A DNA stretch of 64,000 nt from Bradyrhizobium sp. 164 (GTDB taxonomy: Bacteria; Pseudomonadota; Alphaproteobacteria; Rhizobiales; Xanthobacteraceae): the NCBI RefSeq assembly GCF_023073715.1, contig NZ_JADPKA010000069.1, forward strand, positions 1 to 64,000, read 5' to 3'. Positions within the stretch are counted from its first letter, which is position 1; the number at the start of each line of letters is the position of its first letter. The position numbers were made by a program, and so were the translations under genes. Shown here piece by piece: positions 42,629 to 50,043 of the stretch. Under the pieces are notes generated by a model. The model was not told the origin of the DNA and made no database searches. It saw only the letters and a program-made list of their open reading frames with translations.

Positions 42629-42839
42629 AACTCCTATGATTTTTTCGATCGCCGGTTCCCGGCACCGCAAACAGAGCAAGCAAACGCGGAAGCGTTCATA
42701 AAGCTTGCGCCGATGTTTTGCGGATTCGTGCCAACCCCTTGGCTATGGAACCGTCGTGGGGAACCAGAGCGGTTCCCACGCAGTGTTTTAGGTTGTCGCC
42801 GACTAAGACAGAGATTGCGTCAGCAGCATGACTTACAGC

Positions 42840-44045
42840 CTAGCCCGCCGCGGCCCTCACCGGGGCGACGTTGATCGCGAGCTTGCCGTAGCGGTCGGTG
42901 AAGGCCTGCGTGTCGATTTCCTCCAGCTTGATCTCGCCGCTCATGACGCCCTGCTTCCAGGCCGCCTGCGCCGGATCGTTCTGGAACTCCGGCATCACCT
43001 CGCGGCCGAACAGCTCGAGCGATTCGCAGATGTGCTCGTGGCTGTTCTTGCCGGCCTGATTGAGCAGGATGACCTGATCGATATGCGAAGACTGGAATCG
43101 CTTCAGCTTCCTGCGGATGGTCTCGGGCGAGCCGATCAGGCCGCCGCGCAACGCCGCCTCCTGGGCTTGCGGATTGTCGCGCTTCCACTTGTTGTACTCG
43201 TCCCACATGTTGACCGTGCCGGGCGCGGGCCGCTGGCGGTTCTGCGCGGCGCCGTAGAAGCGCAGCGCGAACTGGAAGAAGGTGGCGCCGTCGGCGCGGG
43301 CACGCGCCTCCTCGTCGGTCTTGGCGCACATGAAGAACGAGACCAGCGCCATGTTCGGGTTGATCTCGTAATCGGCAAGCTTGGTGAGCCGCTTGGTCAT
43401 CGCATTGTAGTAGGCGTGCACCCAGGCGTGGGCGGCATCGGCGCTGACGAACTGAAAGCCGAGCGCGCCGAAGCCGTGGCGGCCGGCGCGCTCGATGGTC
43501 GGCAGTTGCGAGCATGCCATCCACAGCGGCGGATGCGGCTTCTGCACCGGCTTCGGGACGACGTTGCGCAAGGGGATGTCGAAGTACTTGCCGTGATGCT
43601 CGCTGCCGCCGTCTTTGAACATCGGGAAGATCGCGGCCACGGCCTCGTCGAACACCTCCTTCTTGCTTTCCATGTCGCGCCCGAACGGCTCGAGCTCGGT
43701 GATCGACGCGCTCTCGCCCATGCCGAATTCGCAGCGGCCGTTGCTGAGCAGGTCGAGCACCGCGACGCGCTCGGCGACGCGTGCCGGGTGGTTGGTGGTG
43801 AGCTGAAGGATGCCATGGCCGAGCCTGATCTTCTGCGTGCGTTGGCTTGCAGCGGCCAGGAAGGATTCCGGCGAGGGCGAGTGCGAATATTCCTCGAGGA
43901 AGTGATGCTCGACCACCCAGGCATGGTCGTAGCCGAGCCTGTCGGCGAGCTCCATCTGCGAGAGCGCGTTCTGGTAGAGCCTGAGCTCGTCACCGGCCAC
44001 CCAGGGCCGCGGCAATTGCAGCTCGTAGAAGATGCCGAACTTCAT
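42840..44045 (-). CDS. LLM class flavin-dependent oxidoreductase
   Basis: A 401-residue luciferase-like monooxygenase of the bacterial luciferase superfamily. Family strings: MKFGIFYELQLPRPW, YDHAWVVEHHFLEEYSHSPSP, LTTNHPARVAERVAVLD, GRCEFGMGESASITEL and ALGFQFVSADAAHAWV. It likely uses FMNH2 and O2; the substrate is unknown. ATG 44045 is chosen for GGGAGAGC upstream. A decayed 3' copy lies 0.8 kb downstream, beyond the RlpA-like gene. Confidence 0.9.
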   Translation of the reverse strand: MKFGIFYELQLPRPWVAGDELRLYQNALSQMELADRLGYDHAWVVEHHFLEEYSHSPSPESFLAAASQRTQKIRLGHGILQLTTNHPARVAERVAVLDLLSNGRCEFGMGESASITELEPFGRDMESKKEVFDEAVAAIFPMFKDGGSEHHGKYFDIPLRNVVPKPVQKPHPPLWMACSQLPTIERAGRHGFGALGFQFVSADAAHAWVHAYYNAMTKRLTKLADYEINPNMALVSFFMCAKTDEEARARADGATFFQFALRFYGAAQNRQRPAPGTVNMWDEYNKWKRDNPQAQEAALRGGLIGSPETIRRKLKRFQSSHIDQVILLNQAGKNSHEHICESLELFGREVMPEFQNDPAQAAWKQGVMSGEIKLEEIDTQAFTDRYGKLAINVAPVRAAAG

Positions 44046-44216
44046 GGCGTCGCTCTCCCACATTGTTCTTGTTGGCCTCATCTTAGTGCGTGAGGCAACG
44101 CTGTCTACGGAGCAGCAATTCCGCCGTGCGGGAGAATGACTTGATTGCAGCGAACGAACGGTTAGTTTGCCAGTGGCGACTCATTTAAGTGTGGCGCCCG
44201 CTCTTCCTGGAAAGCC

Positions 44217-45332
44217 ATGCCGACATTCACCCCGCATCAAGACGCCGCGCTCAAGGCCGTTGGCGATTGGCTGAAAGCAAAACCCGGCCGCGGCGGCACG
44301 CCGCCGGTGTTCCGCCTGTTCGGCTTTGCCGGCACCGGCAAGACCACGCTGGCGCGGCACATCGCCGAGGGCGTCGACGGTGAGGTGAAGTTTGCCGCTT
44401 TCACCGGCAAGGCGGCGCTGGTGATGCGCAACAAGGGTTGCGACGATGCCTCCACCATTCACTCCCTGATCTATCGCGCCCGCGAATCCGGCGAGGAGCA
44501 GCCGAGCTTCGAGCTGTGGGACGACGCGCCGGCCTCAAAAGCCAAGCTGATCGTGATCGACGAATGCTCGATGGTCGACGCCGAATTGGGGCGGGACCTA
44601 ATGTCGTTCGATTGCCCGCTGCTGGTGCTGGGCGATCCCGCGCAGCTTCCTCCGATCCAGGGCGGCGGCTTCTTCACCAATTCGGAGCCCGACGCGATGC
44701 TGACCGAGGTACATCGCCAGGCCCAGGACGATCCGATCGTGCGGATGTCGATGGATGTGCGCGAAGGCCGCGAGCTCGACATCGGCCGTTACGGCGAGAG
44801 CGAGGTGGTGTCGCGCAAGGAGCTCGATCCCGACCGGGTCATGGGCGCCGACCAGGTGCTGGTCGGCCGCAACAACACCCGACGCGCCTACAACATGCGG
44901 GTGCGCCAGCGCCAGAACATCGAGGACGCCTTTCCGGTCGCCGGCGACAAGCTGGTGTGCCTGCGCAACAACCGCAAGAAGGGCCTGTTCAACGGCGGCC
45001 TGTGGCGCGTGAAGTCGCGCAACACGTCGCGCTCGAAATCGCGCATTCTCAGCATGCGGCTGTCGCCGGACGAGGATTTCGGCCACAAGGTGACGAAGGT
45101 CTCGGTGCGCGCCGACTGCTTCGAGGGCGGCGTCGAGCAGATCGCCTGGGAGCAGCGCAAGCCCTATGACGAGTTCGACTACGGCTACGTGCTCACGGTG
45201 CACAAGTCGCAAGGCTCGCAATGGGACGACGTCGTGCTGTTCGACGAGAGCTTTGCGTTCCAGGACTCCAGGGCGCGTTGGCTATATACGGGGATCACGC
45301 GCGCGGCGAAGCGGCTCTCCATCGTCGTTTAA
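44217..45332 (+). CDS. ATP-dependent RecD-like DNA helicase
   Basis: A 371-residue SF1B helicase. Motifs: Walker A GFAGTGKTT (36-44), Walker B LIVIDECSMVD, motif III GDPAQLPPI, motif V LTVHKSQGSQWDDV and motif VI LYTGITRA. This is a compact RecD2-like core without the long N-terminal domain. No recB or recC gene is adjacent, so it is a stand-alone repair or processing helicase. The ribosome site is weak (GGAAAG). Confidence 0.93.
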   Translation: MPTFTPHQDAALKAVGDWLKAKPGRGGTPPVFRLFGFAGTGKTTLARHIAEGVDGEVKFAAFTGKAALVMRNKGCDDASTIHSLIYRARESGEEQPSFELWDDAPASKAKLIVIDECSMVDAELGRDLMSFDCPLLVLGDPAQLPPIQGGGFFTNSEPDAMLTEVHRQAQDDPIVRMSMDVREGRELDIGRYGESEVVSRKELDPDRVMGADQVLVGRNNTRRAYNMRVRQRQNIEDAFPVAGDKLVCLRNNRKKGLFNGGLWRVKSRNTSRSKSRILSMRLSPDEDFGHKVTKVSVRADCFEGGVEQIAWEQRKPYDEFDYGYVLTVHKSQGSQWDDVVLFDESFAFQDSRARWLYTGITRAAKRLSIVV

Positions 45333-45379
45333 GGTTCGGGGCCGAAGCGTCGTGACACTGGCCATTCCGAGCAGCTCGA

Positions 45380-45433
45380 ACTATGGCGTGCACTTGCGCA
45401 GCTGAGAATCTCGAGCCGCCCGGAATGACGAGT
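45380..45433. repeat. Short palindromic intergenic repeat
   Basis: GCCATTCCGAGCAGCTCG and CTCGAGCCGCCCGGAATGAC are imperfect inverted copies after the helicase gene. The pattern GTCATTCCGGG is a common intergenic palindrome end in Bradyrhizobium. Confidence 0.5.
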
Positions 45434-45573
45434 TGCTCACTTCACGGACTCGTGTCCGGCATTAAGTAATAATGGCCCGGCCGGCCCGTATCTCGGGTAA
45501 CGAACTGCCGCCAAGCGGGCTGTTCGCTTGACGCCAATCGCCCTACACTAACGCCTTCGAACGAGGATGCGCC

Positions 45574-46284
45574 ATGAGCCGAATTCCTTTCCGTACCCTG
45601 TCCCTGTTTGCCGCGACCGCCGCATTGGCGTTTTCGTTCACCGTGCCGTCGATGGCCGCGGAGGATGCGGTCGTGATCCCCGCTCCCGCTATGGATGCAG
45701 CGCCCGCGAGCGGAATCCAGACCGCCGTCGTCGCCGGCGGCTGCTTCTGGGGCGTTCAGGGCGTCTTCCAGCACACCGCGGGCGTCGTCAACGCCGTCTC
45801 CGGCTATGCCGGCGGCACCAAGGCGACTGCCGACTACCAGACCGTCTCGAGCGGCCGCACCGGTCACGCCGAGTCCGTCGAGATCAAGTACGACCCGAAG
45901 AAGATTACGTACGGAAAGATTCTCCAGATCTACTTCTCGGTGGTGCACGATCCGACCCAGCTCAACCGGCAGGGCCCTGACGTGGGCCCGCAATACCGCT
46001 CGGCGATCTTCACCACCTCCGACGAGCAGAAGAAGGTGGCGGAGGCCTATATCGCCCAGCTCAACGCGGCCCGGGTCTTCAACAAGCCGATCGTAACCAA
46101 GGTCGGCGCGCTGGAGGCGTTCTATCCGGCCGAGGCCTATCACCAGGATTATCTGACGCTGCACCCGAACCAGCCTTACATCGCCTATAACGACATCCCC
46201 AAGGTCGAGAACCTGAAAAAACTGTTCGCGGATAATTACATTGAAAAGCCGACGCTGGTGAATGCCAGCAAGGCCACCAACTGA
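45574..46284 (+). CDS. msrA: Peptide methionine (S)-S-oxide reductase MsrA, exported
   Basis: A 236-residue protein. A Sec signal peptide (LSLFAATAALAFSFTVPSMAA) precedes the MsrA domain. The catalytic Cys57 is in AGGCFWGVQ. GYAGG, GHAESVEIKYDP and the C-terminal YHQDYL are conserved. It reduces methionine-S-sulfoxide in oxidised proteins, probably in the periplasm. It is 30 nt upstream of msrB. Exported MsrA is less usual than the cytosolic form. Confidence 0.95.
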   Translation: MSRIPFRTLSLFAATAALAFSFTVPSMAAEDAVVIPAPAMDAAPASGIQTAVVAGGCFWGVQGVFQHTAGVVNAVSGYAGGTKATADYQTVSSGRTGHAESVEIKYDPKKITYGKILQIYFSVVHDPTQLNRQGPDVGPQYRSAIFTTSDEQKKVAEAYIAQLNAARVFNKPIVTKVGALEAFYPAEAYHQDYLTLHPNQPYIAYNDIPKVENLKKLFADNYIEKPTLVNASKATN

Positions 46285-46314
46285 TCACGACATGACGCGA
46301 GAAACGGGAGACCC

Positions 46315-46734
46315 ATGCCCGATCCCAAGACGAAAACAACTGACGACAAGCTCATCAAGAGCGAAGAGCAGTGGCGGCGCGAGCTGACGCCGATGCAGTA
46401 CGCGGTGCTGCGCGAGAAGGCGACTGAACGTCCCTTCTCCGGCGAATATGAGCACGACGAGCGCGCCGGCACCTATGTCTGCGCCGGCTGCGGCAACGAG
46501 CTGTTCTCTTCGGATGCCAAGTTCGATTCCGGCTGCGGCTGGCCGAGCTTCACCCAGCCCGCCGTCGAGAGCCATATCGACGAGGAGCGCGACACCAGCC
46601 ACGGCATGATCCGCACCGAGGTGCTGTGCGCCAAGTGCAGCGGCCATCTCGGCCATGTCTTCCCCGACGGCCCTGGGCCAACCGGCCTGCGTTACTGCAT
46701 CAACTCCGCCGCGCTGAAGCTCGAGCCGAAATAA
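46315..46734 (+). CDS. msrB: Peptide methionine (R)-S-oxide reductase MsrB
   Basis: A 139-residue enzyme reducing methionine-R-sulfoxide. Zinc Cys pairs are C56/C59 (CAGC) and C105/C108 (CAKC). The catalytic Cys is C128 in RYCIN. SGCGWPSF and HLGHVFPDGP are conserved. No signal peptide is seen, so it is probably cytosolic although its partner MsrA has one. The genes are adjacent and likely one transcript. Confidence 0.96.
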   Translation: MPDPKTKTTDDKLIKSEEQWRRELTPMQYAVLREKATERPFSGEYEHDERAGTYVCAGCGNELFSSDAKFDSGCGWPSFTQPAVESHIDEERDTSHGMIRTEVLCAKCSGHLGHVFPDGPGPTGLRYCINSAALKLEPK

Positions 46735-46749
46735 ACTCGGGGCATCACC

Positions 46750-46766
46750 GGTTCCGTTACGGAACC
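46750..46766. repeat. Short inverted repeat after msrB
   Basis: GGTTCCGT and ACGGAACC flank a single T, 16 nt after the msrB stop codon. No clear T-run follows, so it could be an operator of the next gene or a weak terminator. Confidence 0.45.
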
Positions 46767-46838
46767 CGGCGAACGCAATGGGCTTTTCTTTCGTGGCGGT
46801 GCGGCCATCGCATTTGGCGCCTGTCAGGGGAGAATGCC

Positions 46839-47003
46839 ATGTCACTCGGGACCATCCTGATCATCCTGGTGATCATCTACCTGCTGGGCGGGCTCTCCGG
46901 CCGGATCGGCGGTTATGGCTATGGCCTCGGCCATTCCGGCATGGGGATCGGCGGCGTCGTGCTCGTGGTGCTGGTCGTGCTGTTGCTTCTCGGCAAGTTG
47001 TAA
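46839..47003 (+). CDS. DUF3309-like small membrane protein
   Basis: A 54-residue protein: SLGTILIILVIIYLLGGL, a Gly-rich loop (GRIGGYGYGLGHSGMG), then IGGVVLVVLVVLLLLGKL. The two-helix, Gly-loop layout matches DUF3309. AGGGGAG precedes ATG 46839. The function is unknown. Confidence 0.82.
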   Translation: MSLGTILIILVIIYLLGGLSGRIGGYGYGLGHSGMGIGGVVLVVLVVLLLLGKL

Positions 47004-47217
47004 ATCATGCAACGCTTTGAAATTGTTTGATTTATCGCGCGCGCGGGGCTGCCATGCGCGGATTCATCATCTCGCATCGCGGGGGTCGCATTTTTGTCAA
47101 ATCGGCCTATATTAGTGGACGAAAATGCCATGTGCGGCGGGCCCGCTCGATTGCGGCCTCTGCCCTCCCCAACCCCACGCGCTTAAAGCCCCAGAGAAGA
47201 TCACGAGGTCTTTGACC

Positions 47218-47502
47218 ATGCGTCCACTGCGTCCGTTCAACTTCAACACCTCCGCCGAACTCTTCCCCGCCGCGATCCGCAAGAAGAAGCGCGCGGGCTT
47301 CACCTATCGCCGGTTCGGCACCGCGGCCGAAGCCGTGCAGTTCGCGATGGAGCAGTTGCCGACGGATTCGCTGAACGGCGCCTATCTCCAGGTCGAGGAA
47401 GCGCGCTTCGACCAGAACGGCATCCGCTCGCTCTATGAGAGTGAGGCCTTCCCGTTGCCCCGCCGTCGCAAGCCGGCGGAGACCGATGCCGACGCGGCGT
47501 AA
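47218..47502 (+). CDS. Conserved hypothetical protein
   Basis: A 94-residue soluble protein, MRPLRPFNFNTSAELFPAAI, followed by FTYRRFGTAAEAVQFAMEQL and LNGAYLQVEEARFD. It is probably a compact alpha/beta fold. The last ten codons and the stop are part of an exact 30-bp tandem duplication. I recognise it as a recurrent Bradyrhizobium hypothetical but not as a named family. Confidence 0.7.
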   Translation: MRPLRPFNFNTSAELFPAAIRKKKRAGFTYRRFGTAAEAVQFAMEQLPTDSLNGAYLQVEEARFDQNGIRSLYESEAFPLPRRRKPAETDADAA

Positions 47503-47582
47503 GCTTTCGTAAAGCCATGTGACGCGGCGTAAGCTTTCGTAAAGCCATGTAATGTGCGCTGAAAGTAATGTGCGCTGAAAGC
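47491..47582. repeat. Two adjacent tandem duplications at a gene end
   Basis: An exact 30-bp unit starting GACGCGGCGTAAGC occupies 47491-47520 and 47521-47550. Immediately after, a 16-bp unit starting AATGTGCGCTGAAAG occupies 47551-47566 and 47567-47582 with one difference. The first unit contains the stop codon of the gene at 47218. The second copy does not change the protein. Confidence 0.97.
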
Positions 47583-47611
47583 GCGATGGCCGAAGGGCCG
47601 TCGCGCTTTTT
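47580..47611 (+). terminator. Intrinsic terminator after 47218-47502
   Basis: AGCGCGA and TCGCGCT form a stem around an inner GGCC-GAAG-GGCC-like hairpin, followed by TTTTTG. It begins right at the end of the tandem duplication. Confidence 0.8.
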
Positions 47612-47662
47612 GCGTTTCCCCCCGCCCCGCTTGCGGGGATGGGCGAAGAATGCGCGCGACGC

Positions 47663-48199
47663 TTAAATCCGCGGCTGCTTCTCCAGCCAGCGGCGGAGCA
47701 GCCGCACGTTGCGCATGTTGGCGCGGAACATGACGTCGAAGGCGTCGCCCGCGAACGGGACCAGGCCGAACACGCCGTCAACCGCGACATTGCCGAGCAT
47801 GCGCGCCGTGATGTACCAGGGCGCGCCCAACGCCCTCGCCTCGCGCACCAGCCACAACGAGATCGCGGTGGTGATGATGTCGCCGACGACCGGGATCAGC
47901 CCGATCAGCCCGTCGATACCGTAGCGGATATTGGTGCCGGGCAGGATGAAGGCAACGTCGAGCAACTTTGCGATCGCCTCGAGCCGCGCGATCCGCTGCT
48001 CGCGCGTCAGATTGCCGAACGGATTGCCTTGCCCGAATTCGAAGCGAAACTCGCGAAATCCCTGCTCCAGCGTCTCAGGGCGGATCTCGTGACCCTCCTG
48101 GTCGATGATCGGCCCGCGCGCTTGCTTAGCCGCAAAGGTCGCATGCGAGCCGCTTCCCGAACGGGATCGGCGCGGAGCAAGGATGTCGTCGTCGGACAT
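47663..48199 (-). CDS. DUF4112 family membrane protein
   Basis: A 178-residue protein. The DUF4112 signature reads ARLEAIAKLLDVAFILPGTN, IRYGIDGLIGLIPVVGDIIT, LVREARALGAPWYITARMLGN and GLVPFAGDAFDVMFRANMRN. Two membrane-associated hairpins with Pro-Val-Val-Gly-Asp are visible. ATG 48199 fits the GGAA spacing best; another ATG lies two codons upstream. Function unknown. Confidence 0.88.
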   Translation of the reverse strand: MSDDDILAPRRSRSGSGSHATFAAKQARGPIIDQEGHEIRPETLEQGFREFRFEFGQGNPFGNLTREQRIARLEAIAKLLDVAFILPGTNIRYGIDGLIGLIPVVGDIITTAISLWLVREARALGAPWYITARMLGNVAVDGVFGLVPFAGDAFDVMFRANMRNVRLLRRWLEKQPRI

Positions 48200-48266
48200 G
48201 GACATGGCTTCCAAAGAACGCGCCGCGGCGGCGGAGGTTGCTGGGCCGCGCCCGAAGGTCGCGCAC

Positions 48267-48692
48267 TCAGGTTGGTGCGGTCACTGCCTGCGGCTCCTCG
48301 ACATATCTATGCACGAACCAGGATGAAATCACTGCCGGTACGAACCCGACGAGGCCGTACAGGATGAACTGCACGGCGCCCGAATCCGGCCCGCGCGAGC
48401 TGTAGGTCATCGAGGCCAGGACGAAGGCGAACAGACCGACCAGCAGCATCCGCAGGACCGGGCCGATCCGTCTGATGTGGATTAGGATGTCGTCGACCGC
48501 GCCGATCATCAGCGAGGGCAGGAAGCCGAACAGATAGCTGTATTGCAGGGTCTTGAAGAAGACTGCGAACAGCTTGCCGACCTCGCCGAGGCTGGTCTGG
48601 GTCCAATAGCCGGACTGATAGGTCGTCGTGAGCAGCAGCAGGAACCCGCCGACGAACGGACCGACCAGCGCAAACACCAGATAGCGTTTCAT
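48267..48692 (-). CDS. Four-helix membrane protein (DUF5413-like)
   Basis: A 141-residue protein with four hydrophobic segments: YLVFALVGPFVGGFLLLLTT, FFKTLQYSYLFGFLPSLMIGA, VLRMLLVGLFAFVLASMTY and FILYGLVGFVPAVISSWFV. GAGGGTG precedes ATG 48692. It resembles a Bradyrhizobium family I associate with DUF5413; the name is uncertain. No catalytic motif. Confidence 0.7.
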   Translation of the reverse strand: MKRYLVFALVGPFVGGFLLLLTTTYQSGYWTQTSLGEVGKLFAVFFKTLQYSYLFGFLPSLMIGAVDDILIHIRRIGPVLRMLLVGLFAFVLASMTYSSRGPDSGAVQFILYGLVGFVPAVISSWFVHRYVEEPQAVTAPT

Positions 48693-48772
48693 CGAGCACC
48701 CTCTTAACTTCGACAGCCTTATAGCAGCGCCGGCGGGAACCTTGAATAGCGGGGCGCAGGCTGCGCCTGAAG

Positions 48773-48797
48773 GGAACAAGTGGCAAAGCGACGAGTT
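48773..48797 (+). promoter_or_regulatory. EcfG-like promoter signature for small Cys-protein gene
   Basis: GGAAC at 48773-48777 and AGTTC at 48794-48798 are separated by exactly 16 bases, 40 nt before ATG 48838. Same boxes and spacing as at 37582 and 41379. Confidence 0.55.
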
Positions 48798-48837
48798 CAT
48801 GCAGGACCTGAATTGTCCCTGTCAGATTGGAGCCCCG

Positions 48838-49080
48838 ATGCCCCGTAGACTTGTTCTGGCGACATTCGCGCTGGCAGCCCTGACGGGTCTGTCGAACGCA
48901 CCTGCTCTCGCCCAAGGCCACATGGGCACGCCGCAGGAGCAGAAGGCCTGCTCGCGGGATGCATCGCGCCTGTGCCGCAAGGACCTCGGCAATGACGGTG
49001 CGGTTCAGAGTTGCCTGCAAGCCAACCGGGCCAAGCTGTCGAAGTCTTGCAGCAAGGTGTTTCAGAGTCACGGAATGTGA
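48838..49080 (+). CDS. Small secreted four-Cys protein (paralogue 1)
   Basis: An 80-residue exported protein with signal peptide PRRLVLATFALAALTGLSNAPALA. The mature part has CSRDASRLCRKDLGNDGAVQ followed by CLQANRAKLSKSC. The pattern C-x6-C-x12-C-x10-C recurs in the gene at 49597. GGAG precedes the ATG. The pairs are probably disulfides. Function unknown; the EcfG-like site suggests a stress role. Confidence 0.8.
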   Translation: MPRRLVLATFALAALTGLSNAPALAQGHMGTPQEQKACSRDASRLCRKDLGNDGAVQSCLQANRAKLSKSCSKVFQSHGM

Positions 49081-49111
49081 GGACCGGAACCCGCGAACGG
49101 AGTGTGAAGCC

Positions 49112-49342
49112 ATGCTGCGCGATGAACAACTCTCGATCCTGCGGGACATCAGCCAGTCCGTTGCCTTCGCCGACGATCGCCACGGCAAGATCGGCGAACT
49201 GATCGCCGATGGTTATGTGATGAAGGACGGCGATCTGTTCGAACTCACGGCCAAGGGCGTCAGCGCGGTCGAAGAACACGCCGCATCACTCGGCACGAGC
49301 GATGCGGCGCAAGCGAGCCCTCGCCCTGATCGGTTGATCTGA
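49112..49342 (+). CDS. Small soluble hypothetical protein
   Basis: A 76-residue protein, MLRDEQLSILRDISQSVAFAD followed by RHGKIGELIADGYVMKDGDLFELTAKGVSAVEEHAA. The layout helix-helix-KIGELIADGYV-beta hairpin is like a small winged helix, so DNA binding is possible. It lies between the two small Cys-protein genes, 31 nt after the first. Confidence 0.65.
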   Translation: MLRDEQLSILRDISQSVAFADDRHGKIGELIADGYVMKDGDLFELTAKGVSAVEEHAASLGTSDAAQASPRPDRLI

Positions 49343-49596
49343 CCGCGCGCGCCGGCTTTGCGTGACTCGCGCGCAACAATTGCAAATTCCTTCACGCAGA
49401 CCATTGCAGCTCCGTGACAATGGCGCATACTTCGCTCGGGCGGCGCAGCACTTTCGATTCGAACATCAAGTAATCGAGCGACCACATGCGGGACCAAAGT
49501 TCCCGACGTGAAGGCTGTGACATGCGGCAGATCAAGCCGCGTGCGGCGCCCCAAAATCAAGTGGCTCAAGCCCACGAACTCGGGGACCCATTCCGC

Positions 49597-49863
49597 ATGA
49601 CACGCTATCAGACGATCGCAACTCTCTTCGCCGTCGCCGCCACCGCCATCGCATTCCAGACATCACCTGGTCTCGCCTTCTCGTCCGAAGCGCAGCAGAT
49701 GTGCTCGGGCGATGCGATGCGGCTGTGCTCCAGTGAAATTCCCGACATCCCCCGGATCAGGGCCTGCATGGTGCGGAACAAGGCACATGTCAGTCCCGGC
49801 TGCCGCGCCGTAATGGACCGCGAGCACGCCGCATCGCGCAAGCGGGAAGCCGCCGCGCAGTAA
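49597..49863 (+). CDS. Small secreted four-Cys protein (paralogue 2)
   Basis: An 88-residue exported protein, signal peptide IATLFAVAATAIAFQTSPGLA. The mature part CSGDAMRLCSSEIPDIPRIRAC followed by MVRNKAHVSPGC repeats the D-A-x-R-L-C and C-x4-N-x4-S-x2-C pattern of the gene at 48838. It lacks a visible EcfG-like site. No GC or codon anomaly. Function unknown. Confidence 0.78.
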   Translation: MTRYQTIATLFAVAATAIAFQTSPGLAFSSEAQQMCSGDAMRLCSSEIPDIPRIRACMVRNKAHVSPGCRAVMDREHAASRKREAAAQ

Positions 49864-49904
49864 GGCCGTTCAATTTCGATTGCACCGCTGACCGCGAGAG
49901 AGCT

Positions 49905-50040
49905 CGCTTCACCTCCCGTAGGGAGAGGTCGGAGCGCATCGCAGATGCGATCCGGGTGAGTGGTTGCAGTCTCACAAAATGGCGCGGCCCCTCACCCGGA
50001 TTGCTGCAATCCGAGATCTCCCTGCTGGGGAGAGGTGAAG
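49905..50040. repeat. About 140-bp imperfect inverted repeat, family A (copy 2)
   Basis: Contains GATGCGATCCGGGTGAGTGG, then GCGGCCCCTCACCCGGATTG, and ends CTGGGGAGAGGTGAAG. The block order matches 1684-1835. It lies between the convergent ends of the small Cys-protein gene and the large minus-strand gene. Confidence 0.8.
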
Positions 50041-50043
50041 AGC

